From contig NW_008708851.1 in the NCBI RefSeq assembly GCF_000327385.1, forward strand, positions 1,973-65,972: a DNA stretch of 64,000 bases, written 5' to 3'. The stretch comes from Lottia gigantea (taxonomy: Eukaryota > Mollusca > Gastropoda > Lottiidae). Position 1 is the stretch's first letter, and the number at the start of each line of letters is the position of its first letter. The notes under the pieces are model-generated. The model had not been told where the DNA came from. It searched no databases and was given only the letters and a program-made list of their open reading frames with translations. Position numbers and translations under genes: made by a program. Shown one piece after another: positions 49,763 to 63,900 of the stretch.

Positions 49763-51933
49763 TGATTTGAAGTGTGATTAAATGTGCAATTTTTGGTAAT
49801 TTTCCTTTGATCTTGAAGTCTGATAGTTTATTGTAAGGGAGATTTTTGAAGGAAATTATATCTAATTGGATATTGAGATTGTTCTCTACAATAATGGCAT
49901 ACAACCTTTCCTTCCCTCAAAGGTATTTTGCAGCATGCTCTGAGGATATAAATTCCAAACCCCTTTGTCTACAACATTCACTCCCAGTTTCGTAAATCTT
50001 TGTGATATTAATAATCTGTGCGCCATACATGAACAAAAATGAAAGAATTTAACACATTACCTGTAATCTTATTTAGGGTTTTATGAGATCGCATTTTGTA
50101 GAATTGAGATATCAATACCTAAATACTAGTGATTGTCTTTAGATTGATAAAAATGAAAACCAATAATAAAATTATTTGGAAATATAATTTTACAGAGGAG
50201 AACTTTCGGTTCAAAGTGCGGGTTATTTTCATGAGAAATGCTGACATCTATTTTGTACTGATTATTCTATATATTAACTGTTGATTTTTTTTGATACATG
50301 TTTAACTAAAATGTGATTGTGTAAATTTTTGATTTATTGTTAATAAATCAAAGTTTGATTTGTATTTTAATTTATGTTATTAATTTTCGATTCAAATGAA
50401 ATATGCAGATGGTAAATGCCATTAACTTGGAAATATTTTCTCATAAGCTTTCTGTGGTAGCACGAGTTTTGCATGTTCACAGGTTGTTCAATAAAGCATG
50501 CTGGGACAGGGTTAAGAAAGCGTTTTTAGTGTGGCGAAGAAATTGTAGTCAAGACAAAATTCAAAATGGCAGAGAAAGAAAGATGGGAAATTTTGAATGT
50601 GACATATTTCTGCTTATGTATCGTTCGATAGAGGCCAGAATTGGAACAGACATTATCTGCTCAGGACTCTGCAAATATGCTCCACAATGGTTGTCTCAGG
50701 TTTTCTGTACAGATTTACAATTTGGTTCAATCAATAGTAATAGTATAGAAATATAGACTGTCATCTCATCATATTATTAAAATTCTCATGGGCAGTTATG
50801 TTCGTTACAAATGGTCTTATCACAAGATGTTGACAAGGAAATGTGAACAGACAAACACGGGTAACAACAATATACTTCCATATATTGCTTCTGTATTTTT
50901 GATCAATATTTATAATAGAAATAAACAATATTCTGATATCTTCTTAAAATTTTTATTATTACTTAAAATTATCACAGTTAAGATATGGAGGGATTTTAAA
51001 TGAAAACATATATTGTTCACTTTAAACTATAGGCACATTATACTGAACATGAAAACTAATTTTGGCATCTTAACTAAATAGGATTTAAAAAAAAAAACAT
51101 GCAACATAGTAATGATGCTTAAAGAAGTGTAGGTCTGCCTCATATAACTCTATTTCCATTTGAAAAAAAAGTTCAGACAAAAGCTGTCATGCAAAAATGT
51201 GCCACACTTGAAATTTAATTCTACAAATTTCACCGATTAAAAGAACACCAGTCTATGTTTTTGGGATCAAAAAGTTGGAAAATACTAAACATATAAATGC
51301 TATTTTAAGAAAAAAGTTTCTATAACTAATGCTGTAATAGGATTTGCTTGTGGAATGTCTAGAATATTTTTGCCCCAGAATAATGTAAGTTTATTTATAA
51401 TGTTGTTAAAGTTTTATGGGAAAAATAAATTATATATGATATATGAACAACCTAAAACTAGCTATCACAGTTTCAATCAAAACACTTCTTTATATATACA
51501 ATAAATAAAATAAGTAATCAAAAAATATACAATAATTATCAGCAGTCATTATACATGTTATTACCAGCAGTACTTTATTATGATCCCTTGACAGTATGTT
51601 TAATAATGGTATACAAGTTTATTATATACTTGTAAAACTTATCTTCAATATTTAGTCATGAACAGTATACAATAAAACTCTATTCCATTATCATTATCAT
51701 CAGCCAATATACAATTAATAACAGCAGCCAATATACAAATAATATCAGCAGCCAATATTCAATTTTTATCAGCAGTTATTAAAATATACAATTATTTGTA
51801 TAATGGATTTAAAGGAAGATATTTTTGGTAAAGGAAAATTCAGCAGTTTGACAAAGACTTTGGAAATTTTTAAAAATTTTATAAAAGGCATATCAATTTT
51901 AATGCTGAAAAAATATTTGGAATGTTTTGACAT
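49763..51933. other. Intergenic region between convergent genes
   Basis: The first ~600 bp is probably the 3' untranslated region of the coiled-coil gene. A plus-strand frame at 50403-50756 (117 codons) has no splice support or recognisable domain and I do not call it. Near 51690-51780 there are short imperfect repeats of ATCAGCAGCCAATATACAA. The sequence next to 51933 is the 3' side of DNAH6. Confidence 0.45.
50342..50347 (+). terminator. Likely poly(A) signal of the coiled-coil gene
   Basis: AATAAA lies about 580 bp after the stop codon and is followed by a T-rich region. An alternative AATAAA occurs near 50165. The position is plausible but not proved. Confidence 0.45.
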
Positions 51934-51938
51934 TTATT
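51930..51938 (-). promoter_or_regulatory. AATAAA overlapping the DNAH6 stop codon
   Basis: On the minus strand the last codon and stop read GAA TAA ATG, so an AATAAA motif spans the stop codon itself. If used it would give a nearly absent 3' untranslated region. More distal signals may be used instead. Confidence 0.35.
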
Positions 51939-54900
51939 CTGATAACTGACAGAGTAAGGCAGCACCTTTAGCAATCCAGTAATCTTGAGGCATTGTGGAT
52001 GGTAAGTAGACAGCAACCACATAGTTTGTAGAATGACCTGAAAAACAGAAAGCAAATATAGTAAAAAATAGTTCTTCTTGGTACTTCATTGTTTAGATCC
52101 ATTTTTTTAACAAACAGTAATCATTTTAGGCCCTTTGATTAAAACATACAGCAAAGAAGAGGAAGAGGAAAGAAGAGGAAAGGAAAGAAGAGGAAGAGGA
52201 AAGAAGAGGAAAGAAGAAATCTATGCTTGCTATATTTGACAATATCCATCCTATACAATGTCTGACAGTCATCAATTGGAGATGTTCTCTTGACCTGCTT
52301 GCTGATGGAGCAACTCTGGTCAAAATGGTTTCTTACCTGTGGTAGAAAGGACACCAGCTCTAGCTGAAGTTTTATATAATGGTGAATAATAAGCTGTGGG
52401 ATCAGGTGTGAAATCCATTTTAGGTTCCATATGCATCATGGGAAGAACAGAGTTCATGACCCCAGGAAGTGAATCTTGACACTGCATGCTTTCAATGTCA
52501 AATCCAAATCCATCAGTAAACAATCCATGTACTAATACTCCATCTGTAGGGGATTCAATCTGTAAAAAAAATATCACACCAGAACATATTAAAAAAGGTT
52601 TAGCTACAATGTTACAAAATCAATATTTTTGAAAAGCTTAATACAACTTCACCAAATATAAACTATGATCGAGCAAAGATATTTTGTGCTCATTATGGTC
52701 AGTTTTAAAACATAAACATAAGCATTCTACTTTATTTTTGAGTAGAATAAACAGATATTAAAACTTCTTTGTTTCACCATCATTAAACCTGTCATTCCAA
52801 TTCTTGCAATAGAACATACCTCTTTATCTAGTTCTATCTCTTCTCCAAATTTCAGCTCTTCCATCTGTTTAGTTACTTCTTTCTGATTTCTGTAGTGTGG
52901 TAGAATATGATAATCAAAACTAAGATGATCAATTGGATAGTTATATTTTCTGGCATAATTCTGTAGAGTTCCAGTCAAGAAACCTGAAATTACAAGAAAA
53001 AAACATCAGTTGAAAGTAAAGCATTAACAACATTGACTGTCTTTGTTTGATTCTAAGCCTGTTGTAACTGAATAAGGAAATTAAGTAGATCATTGCCAAG
53101 AGATTTCACCAATATTAATAGCTTTTATCATTTTTTCAATAAAGTTGATTAAATCTCTCCAGCAATTAAAATTTTAAGTCTCACAAACTAAATGTAATGT
53201 AACAAGTCTCACAAACTAAATGTAATGTAACAAGTCTCACATACTTAATGTAATGTAACAATTGCAGTAAGTCATAGAAACAAGAGTATGTTCACTCTGG
53301 ATGAGAATCACTAGTTGACTTGTGTCTATCAAAAGTAGTAACCTTCAGATATTTTTCCATTGCTTACCTTGAGGGAAGAAGAATCCGGAAAGCCAATATG
53401 ATTTAGGCTGACCATGTTGAATCCAGTTATTGATAAAAGCACATCTGTACACCAAGTCTTGTACCCAACTACCCAAGGGTTTCAATGATGGGTAGGCAGC
53501 GTTACCCCAAAGATCAGGAACTTGATTGTTTAGGAAGGCATTGTAAATTCTTTCTAATTCTTCACTCATCACGACAAAACCTTTGATTGCTTTCTGTAGT
53601 TCTATGAGAGATTCCTGCAAAAAAATTGATGTTACTTTAAAAGATATTATATAAAAATATTCTTATATAAAAGGGCATAAACTTAACTGCATTCTATCAG
53701 ATGGTGGCATTATACCAAAAAATTTGAACAGAGAAAATCAAGAAACAGTAAGGATTTATAGGGGGAAGGGGATTAAGGATCCTGAAAGGGTTAGGTTGAA
53801 AACCCCTGATCTAATGGGTTGAAATATTGAGGTATATTACACAGAAACACCCAAAAAGACAAATAAAATTGTAAGAATAATATACCTTTATAACTTTTAA
53901 TAATTTATTGAATCTATCAACTTCTTGTGTTAGCACTGTTGTTAATGAATTTACTCTTCCCTTTTCATCTTTCTGTAATAAAGGAAGAAAACAGTTCAAA
54001 TATTGATTGCTTGGGTTTAATACATCATGAATTCAGTACACCCCTTAGAAAAGAGCACTTTCTGGCATCATATAAAGTTTAAAAAAAAAAAAAAATTAAA
54101 ACAGGTAAAGTAAATACAATGTGATGCAAGGATTTAAATACATACAGTTATAAAATTATCAAGAACACAAAGTCATTTTTATCATCAAGTTTCAACTATA
54201 ATATGAGGGAATATAAAAATTTACCTCAAACATTTCTTTACCAGCTTCCTCAACATCTAACTTATCCATTAGTTTACCTAGAATACTCTCAGCTAATTCA
54301 TATACAATATCATCATTAGACTTGCCAGTACCTCCGGTAGATAGGCGCGGTTGTACTTCCAATATAGTGTGGATAAGTTTATAAGTTTCTTCTGTTTGGA
54401 AGGCAATGTTGGCGTTTTCATGCATACCAAATATCTCTGGGGGATCTATTAAGGGAAGATCCTCTATGTATTGTTTGAATTCTCCTAATGTGTCATAACG
54501 TGGAGCATAGTAAATTCCTGTAATTAGAAAAAGACAGTTGCAATAAAATCTCTATTTTATAATAACCTGACATCTGGCCTTACTTCCAACGATGTGATTT
54601 TCGAAAGGGATATCAGAACTGGGTTTAGGGCCAGACATATAATGACGATTTCCATTGGAGTTGCTCTGATCCATTTTAAGGTTGCTAGTTTTTAAGTATT
54701 TTCACCATTACCAAAAGCCTAAATAGTCTTAACTTTAGTTATCTATACAAAACTGGTAGTGGTAGAGCCATATGTGTCGCCTAAGCACATCAGTTGTTAT
54801 TTTCTAATTTTTCTTTCATAATAAAGAAAAGGGGACATTGTTAGTATTTCATGCCAGTAGTTAATTTTGTAAATGTGCACTGTTAGTTGGAAAGATCACA

Positions 54901-57900
54901 AAGAAAATGAAAGATTAATCTGGTTAAAAGAAACTAACCTGAGGGTGAATATTTATAATCTTCTTGTAATGATTTTTCAGTAAAGAATATTTTTAATACA
55001 GTACGTAAACATCTCTGATCTAAGAAATCAGTTACACGACCTCCATAGGTAATCTGTAAAATTATAACAAACAATACTATAGTTTACAGATAAAATTACT
55101 CTAAAAATGGTAAATGAAACTTTATTTATTGGATGAATGGTTTCGGGCCGATTCTACTTCATAACACAGAATATGTTATTTCTGTTCATCCAGATTCCTG
55201 CAGAAAAAAGCGCCATTATTATTTAATGCTACGTTGAAATAGTGGTAAGAGACAAATTCCTTAATTCATAACTACTGGTTTCATATATTATTTTTTGATA
55301 TTGAAGTTGATAAAGTCATACCTCAGAGGTAATGTAGACTAGAGTGTCCCAAGGTATTACACCGTCACTACAAAACATCTGTAGATTCAGTAAGGCACAC
55401 TCTCGGTCACTATCGCTGAATTCATACTGAAATAAACAAGATTAATTCAAATAATAAGATTATGTTTTTTTTTTAGATTGTAATATCTTCAATGTTACTG
55501 ATATATTTCTGAATTTTATGTCTGACAGAAAATTACCGATTGACAGATATGTAAACTCACTTTAATGTTCCAACCAAGGGGACCGAATTTCTTTCTTTCT
55601 AATATAATAGCATGAAAGAAACAGAGACCAAATACCATTCTTCTCCAATCTGTACCTAGCACTGAAAATGATAACATCATATATTTAGTATAGGACAAAT
55701 TAAAGTCTCATTGTTTCAGGTCATGATGGTACATCGTAGTGGATAATAGAAGAAAATTTGTGGCTGCAATTGTACATTTGTATCATAAGAGTGTCTTAAA
55801 CTTGGTTATAAGTTATAAGTGAATAAATTAGGATCATGTGTGCTAATCTTGGGTGACATATGATGTATAAGTCATACCTGAGTGTAAATTACTACAAACA
55901 TTTAGGAGAGCTTTTGCCAAGGACATGTTAGAGAACAGTTTCTTATAAAACCTTTGTTATCAAATATGTTTGTCAGGGAAGCCAGCAAAATAAAAGATGT
56001 TCCCTATATTTTTTTAAAAAGTATTTTAACAGCTCTGAGATAAAAACCACCATTCCACACTTACCATTTTCTTCAAAGAAACTAGGTGTAATTTCACCAA
56101 AAGCTCTTCTCATATTGGCACGTAGACCTTTAGGTGGTTCATTAGTGACTTTAACACTGTTCTGTAGAACACTAACAGGGAAGTGTTTAGCTGGCATAGA
56201 ACTTAAAAATAGTCTGTATTCATCATGTATTTCACTAGGTGTTTCTGTCAGATTCTTGACTAGGTTCTCCATTGATACCATCCACGAGGCGGCCAAGTGA
56301 CAATTCTAAAAAAAAACAAACATAGTAAGCATTTTAGGCTTTTTATAGAAACCATATTAAACCTATGGCCAGTCTATAGCTGATATGGAAAAATACATGC
56401 TCTTCAAATTACAAACATTCATTAACATATGAAAGTTTCAAGCATTTTACCTGTAAGAAAATCCAATCACCATTTTTAACGGCACTTAATATCATTTTCT
56501 CTGCAACTGGGCCTTGACCTTGACCCAATGATATAGACTGGATTCTGTAAAAAAAAAAAAAACACATTAAAATATGGTACTGTTCTTGAAAGCTACCTTT
56601 TTCAGATAGATCTAAACTGACAATTTATATAACTAAGCATGGCATACATGGTAATTATATGCATATAAAGCTTATTCGTAAGATCAGTTTTTTTTTATAA
56701 AAAAGATACTTGAGTAGATCTATGTTTAATAAACAGAACTTAATTTGCATCATATTCATTAATGAAGTCCGAAAAGTTTTGGTCAATGCTGACTATCAGA
56801 AAGGGAACAACTCAATACTTCTCTTTACTACTTAAATACTAACCTGTCCTGAAAGCCGGATTCTTTGGCAAATCGAAGGAAGTTTCCCATGGGATCAGAG
56901 CCAGGGCTGAGAACAAAGACAAGGGGTATTATCTTAGTCATATCTTCATATAACTCATTTAACCCAATAGGTGGACTTTCTACAAACGGTTGTCCAAGAT
57001 TTATCTTCACAAAATCTGTTGTAGCAAAAGTTGTCTGAAAAAGATAACAATTTAGTAATCATAACTGGAAACATAATTTTTAAAGTTTCACTGATTCCCA
57101 TCACATAGAGCCTACTTGATTTTCAGAGCAACAAACATCTAATACAATGTCAGCCACATCAGTTTGAATTACTGAAAGCATTCAGAAACATATTGAAAGA
57201 CATATTCTCTATGACGTCCCAACAAACTCTTAGTAGTAAGCAAAAAATACCTTTTCCTCAGAGAAAGCCTTGATAAACATGAGTTTCTGGAATGTTGTCA
57301 AACGTTTATTCCAATGTCCCTTGATTTCTTCACCTTCAGCAGGAGTAGAATCTTGACCTTCAATAGCTTGTTCAGGTTCTGGTGGTAGAGGACCATACAG
57401 TTCACTTTCTTCAGGGTTAGCATGGATCTACAATACATATAACATCATAACTAATTTAACTCTCATAATATAGGAAAAAAGAACAAAAATGTATTTAGTT
57501 TGAATACAGTGATCACCATGAAAGTTCTGGCTGGGCAGAGAAGATGGACATCTAAGGCCACTCTCTAGACATTCTACAAGAATTATTTAATGGAATTTAA
57601 AATATAGCCCCTAAATATCATTAGACATTTTTGCAATTGTGATATCATTTATGGTTAAGTATTTTTATAATTGGGATGATGTAAAGTAGAAGCTATACTT
57701 AAAAAAAAACCCAAATCCTCCTTCCAATCCCTCAAAGTAACATTGAATTCAAAAGGGGCGAAAAATAAAAAATATCTGACCTCTATTTCACCCAGTCGAA
57801 CCCAGACTGGTGTTTTAGTTAATTCTAGATGTATATTTTTAAATAATGGTAAATTATCATGTAGATCACAAGCTGTATTCCATGTCTGTTGGTTTAACCA

Positions 57901-60900
57901 AGGTACATCAGGTTTAGGTGGTCTTTCCTGTAACAAAAACACAAAACTTTTATGCTGCAAGATTTATATTCTTTGACCTTTCTTGTTGATGAAGGTCTTG
58001 CAGGTCATGCTCAACCTTCAAAAACACATGAAGCCATTAGGTTGGTCAATATATAGTCATTCTGTACACTTACCCCAAAAAGTTCATGAAGTTGAGTATG
58101 GTATTTTTCATTACAAAACAAATAACTTACCTTATCCATACCAGCAGCACCACGTAAGAAAAAGTTCCACTGATTTAGAGTTATTAATCCAGCTGTTTTC
58201 ATTATCTCACCACATAACATGAATGAAAATACCAGTTTATCTTTCTCAAATAGAGCTCTATAAAATAACATTTGATACTTGTTTAAAAACTAAACTGGTG
58301 TTAGGGTGTATTGAGACGAGTGTCGATGAAAGCACTGGCCTAGGTCACAGAGTTATAGATAAGCTTATCAATTATGGGAAAATTAGTTGTGTGGTGTTAC
58401 CACTGTGTAAGTGATTCTTTGATAGTTTCAGCAGTCCAACAAGCTGTAACCACTTTTTAAAAGCAAAGTTTCAAAAAGCTAGTATTTTAATTTAGACCTA
58501 TCTCACCTTGTAGTCAAAATTTTCTAAACCTAAATAATAAAAGCAAGACTTCGGAAAAAGCACTATCGTTTTGCACTTGGCAATTTTCATTCTTTGAATA
58601 ATCTGGGCACCGACCTCTATAGCAAACTTCTTCACTAAGTAACACAATAAATTACATGTCTTAAAGAATACACACCTAGCAACGTTTTTATAAACACACA
58701 TAGTAGTTTGATCTAAACAAATCTGTAATCTTTTATCTAAATCATCATTCTTCTCACTAGTTTCTATTGTAGCATTAAATAACTGGAAAACAGATATCAT
58801 AATATAGACAAGTTGATAGACACAGTCTTAGAAACATTTAAAAAATTACATGAAAGAAAGAGTAAAAAGTAAAGAAAATTCCTAATTTATGTTCAAGACT
58901 GGACATTAAAAGGGTATAAGCTTAGTCGTCAAAATATCAACCATCTCAATAGATTTCAAAGTTACCTACTTGAATCTATACCAATAAATGAATAAAATTT
59001 GTGTACACTACATATTTCAGCAGAAGTGTCAAGGTTTTCTACTGATAAGGGTCTTACCTAAGCTCTAAGACATTATATTAAGCTAAATTATATAGCTGTA
59101 ACAGAGCTTTAAGCTCAACACTTTTGGAATGACACCTACCTGTTTGAAGTACTTCAATGAGAATTGGTACATAGGATCTACTTCTCCCATATCAGCTACT
59201 ACAAAATACATAACAGACCCTCTGGTAGCTACAGGTCTATATTTCTCTCTAGCAATGCTGATCTTAGCTTCTGTCTGTTCAGCTTCTGTTAATCTCTGTG
59301 TAATAACTCCAGATGTCACCTAAATATAAACAATTCCTTTAGTTTTTATATAATTTGAGGTTAGCTTTAAGAAAACATTGCTGGTACAAAAGAAAAAAAA
59401 AATGTTTTTCATATTTCAAATTCTATTGTGTAATTGAACTTGAAGACAGGATACTACTTGCAGTATGCAATGCAGAAAATTTTGCTTGGAATGTTAAGTG
59501 ATAAAAAATCTTTTAAAGGAAGTCATTCTCACCTTGGATTCATTCAAAGTATTAATCAATTCTTCGTTATCCAGAATATTTCCTTCAGATTCAAATAATA
59601 ATTTTAATATTCTGTCTTCTATAGCCTTCAGTTGATTTTTATCAGCATTAATTCGTGTTATTAACTGATTTCTCTGTTCTTCTAAATCTGGTCTCTCTAA
59701 CCTCACTACATCACTGTATTAATATAGAAATTTTTATACACATCAGAAAGTTATTCATAGCAGATATATAGACTTTTTTTTTCACATTTTTGTTTAATTT
59801 CAGACAATCAAAATACAAAACAAGACATGAATTGAAATGAATAACTTGAAAAAAGTTTTTTAAAACTTATGTCACTTTAACAAAGAAAAACACTGGTGAT
59901 GACTCGAGTAAAAGTTTTTGGCGCTAAATGAGCTGAAAGAAAGAATATGCCTGACTCGAGTAGATTTGCTTCAGTTTTGGATGTGGACCTCCACAACTAC
60001 CAGATTGAGAAACATACATGCATCAGTAACACATACCTAAGTAACTGATCTTCTAATCCTGATTTAGTAACAGTAAAGTTAATAATAGTAACTTTAATAC
60101 AAATTTCAGGTAAATAATGTGGATTAGACATTTTAGTTGTCATATAAAATCTAAAGTTTCTGTCATAATCTATATCACTATCACCTAAACGTATCAACAA
60201 TCTACCAGCCTGAAATAAAAATAAAATGAAATATATGATGTCAGTTTTGGCCAACCTGACTAGGCTGTCTAGCTGTAGGTCATTAAAAACCAATCAGCAC
60301 TATGTCAAGCTATTAAAACTTTCAGCTTACAACTTGATTCAATGGCCACCTTTCTTGTTTCACCGCAGTTTGTTAATACAGTGAATTTATTGGATGGTAC
60401 AGCTAATCAGAGGCCTTGACACAAAGTCTGTAAACACAAAGCCATATCATAACCTTTACAATCATCCTGTCAATGGCAAGATTTTTGCCTATGACCTTCC
60501 GACTTATTCATTTCCAACTTTCCACTAAAAACAATTAACAGTTTGCGGCACATTAGCTTTTAACTATTTGGAGAGATACTTACAGAAGTAAATGTTTGTT
60601 TGAGTAAAATAGGTTCCAGAGCAGGATCTAATGTTTCCTCTACATCTTCTAGTAATACTGGCATACCAATACGTATACAGTTCTCTAATGTACGTAAAAA
60701 CTGTCCATCTGATAACTTGATTACTTTTAATCCATTCTTAGACTCTCTATTACGAATCCATCTATTGGCCTGTCAAAAAATATTGATTTTAATACATGGG
60801 ACGTAATGCTTTTTTTAATGTTTAGGAGAAAAATCTTTGCAGGACAAAACCATATTTTTCATTGTCTCCCAGGGAGTAGGATAGATACTTATTTTAAATC

Positions 60901-63900
60901 CATATCATGAAAATCTTTCAAATTTTTGTTTTTAATTCACTGACTCAAAACAGATTGTTAAGTCATACCTGTTCTTGTGGATCAATCATCAATGGCCAAC
61001 GTCTTCCACGTGTAACCAAAATAGCATTTTCAGTTGAGACTTGATCTCTTGGTAATCCATCAGAATTCCATTGTCTAATTTCAAATGGATCTGCTAAAAC
61101 TTTCTCTAAAGTCATGCCTTCTGTAACAGGAATTTCTAGTTCTTGACATCTTTGAGTCCAGTTTGAGACCAATTCTTGACGGTAGGTACTGGTGAAGGCA
61201 CCATAGTAGGCCACACAGGCAGCAGATATAAAGACATCTCCAACCACATTACCAATTTCTTTTTCAAATTCCTGAAATCAGATATATCTGATGAGACCTG
61301 TATCAAAATTTGGTACCAAATTCCAAGGTTTAATGACCGATAATTGGTGTTCATGAATATGCATCAAAACTTGTTCAACTGATGAGATAGCCTTGTTTTG
61401 GACAGGAATAAGGCCCAAAATTGAGTTTATTTACATTGCCAAGGTTTCAATTTTGACTAGCACTTTTCATCTGGTAAACACATTTGAGCTGGTTTGCCAA
61501 CTGTTACTGTAACTATCAATGAACAAAAAAGAGCACTAAACAATTTGCCCACCTTGACACTCTCTTCCCATCTGATTTGTTCATCACCAAGAGCTGTTGT
61601 CAATTTAGAAGCTCTCTTTAATCTAGCAGCAGTAGTTGAAATATTTCTCTCTAATTTCTGTTTCTCTGATACACTGTCATCATAAGATTTCTGTAGTTCA
61701 GCTATTTTACTCTCAACTTCTGCTAACTGATCTTGTTTCTCTTTTAATTTCTTCATGGTTTGTGCCAATTCTGCTTCTGCTGCAGCTAGTCTGAAATCCA
61801 AGAATAATTATGTTATAAACTATATATAGAAGCATGTTTATTGGCTGGATTGAAAATCATGTGACATCATAAACATTTATTAAAAATCCTGTAAACTACC
61901 AAGTTACCTTCTGTGAAATACAGTATAAATATGTAATAGTTTTAAACCAGTTCCTCTAAAAATCTGTGACACATTTTCTAAAGTAAAAGTTCATACCTCT
62001 GTCTTTTTGGTTCCACAGTTCTGAAGACCCTAGCATATAGATCCATAGCTCTTACCCACATACACATAGATTTACAAGCCTGCAAAATATATTCAATAGT
62101 TAATTATTTGCCTGTATTTTTATTTTACACAAATAAATTCTTCGCCAAGAAATTTAGTTCAGTCAACTACATACAAGACGTCCTCTAAAGAAGAAGTCCA
62201 ACGGTTGCATTTTGAAATAACAGTTTGACATCAGTTCCATATTTTCTTGTGGAAGATATATAATGTTTTACCTTTGAGACTTTTTCTACAGCTTCTGGTA
62301 TAAATTTAGGATTATCAATATATTTCTTCAATTTCTTTAAAATTCCATCGGGGATATTATCTTTGTCGTATTCATAAAGTTTCTTCAAGAAATTAGCATC
62401 TCCTAGTTGTACTTTAGCAGTGGCCCAATCAGTTCTGAATAAAATAATTAGAGAATTATGATCATAAGGTATAGTATTGTTAAAACATCTTCCATTGGAA
62501 TACATGTAGAACAATTGCCTTGTTTAGAATACCAAAACAATGATCATTGGCAATGCTGATTTGTTCTGCCTCATTACTGACAGTAAATATTTCAGCACAT
62601 CTCGTATTCAATGTAGTTTAACACTTACTTGGCCCCCATGAGAATACACACAGCCTCCATGACAGTTTGTACTAATTCTGGTGGTTTAGAAAATACACGA
62701 ATCTCAGCAATATCACTCTTATCTAGAGAATCCAGGGCCTAAATAGAAATATTACAAATATATCAACGTTAAAGTAAAAGGAAGTTATGCCAACTTAACT
62801 TGTTTGGGGATTCCGAAAAATTGTTCAACAAATGTGCAATTAAACTGCACAATTTCGGATGTGATAATGTATTGTTGTATGTCTGGTAGCTCAACATTAT
62901 TTATCTATATCCATCTTTACCTTAATTGAGGCTTCTAAAGCTGGCAAAGCCTCATCTAAATCTTTTTGGGCATCTTTAGCTATAACTTGTGTTTCTTCTG
63001 CTTTAACTTTAGCTACAGCTTCATCTTCCATTACTACTTTACGTACCTGGAATTAAAACGTCTCATTAGAATAGTAACTTTTGGTAACTTTAATGGCTGC
63101 ATTAACCAATACAGATATTATAACTTGATCATTGCACAAAAACATTGGAGTTGAAGATAAAATCGTCACAACCTTGTTGTTTTATCAAATAGTCCAATGT
63201 ATGTAATGTCAAAGGAGTACAGTACAAGTATTATGAAATCATTTATGAAGACCAATGACCAACCAAAGACAGAAATTTTCAAAGGAGAGCAGCAAACAAT
63301 TTCCAGCTCCAAATTTATGTCAGCCATTTGACTGTGCTATCTTGCTGTATATCTGGATCAGTGTCTAAAGCAAAAATGCATAGCAAGTGGTACAAATGTT
63401 ATAAGCTTATTTAATAAATTTTGAATTACATAGAGTTGCTCCACCTGTTGTACTTACATTATCAGCCTTCTCTTGATCAATAACCAATGTTTCCATCAAT
63501 TTTTGTGTACTTTCAGATTTTTTCTTTAATTCTGGTTCTAGACCTACTAATTCTATCTTCATTTTATCTACTACATCATTAGTCTCTAATAGTTTTAATA
63601 AACCATTCTTTACTCTGTCTTTAGCTGACTTTAATACTCTGAAAATAGGATGCAAAGTAATATTACAAAATACAACACATGAACATGGTTCAATCAAGAA
63701 TGTAACCTTTCTAGGAAACTCAATATTTCTGCCCTATAAAGTGATTCATATGAGTTCAAATCTTTTGTTTATTTTCTACACTTTACTACATCATAAAAGG
63801 AAACTAATTATAAGAACAATTATTTGCTAAATTATTTGCTAATTAAATCAATGTTCAATCAAATGGCTGAAATGTTTAAAACTTACTTTGTTCTTTCTGA

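Noticed and set aside
50403-50756. 117-codon plus-strand frame downstream of the coiled-coil gene
   Set aside because: No signal peptide, domain, splice support or poly(A) context. Composition is close to what AT-rich non-coding DNA gives by chance.
52126-52354. Two overlapping minus-strand frames with Ser/Phe-rich tails
   Set aside because: They are translations of the polypurine tract and read-through of the DNAH6 intron.
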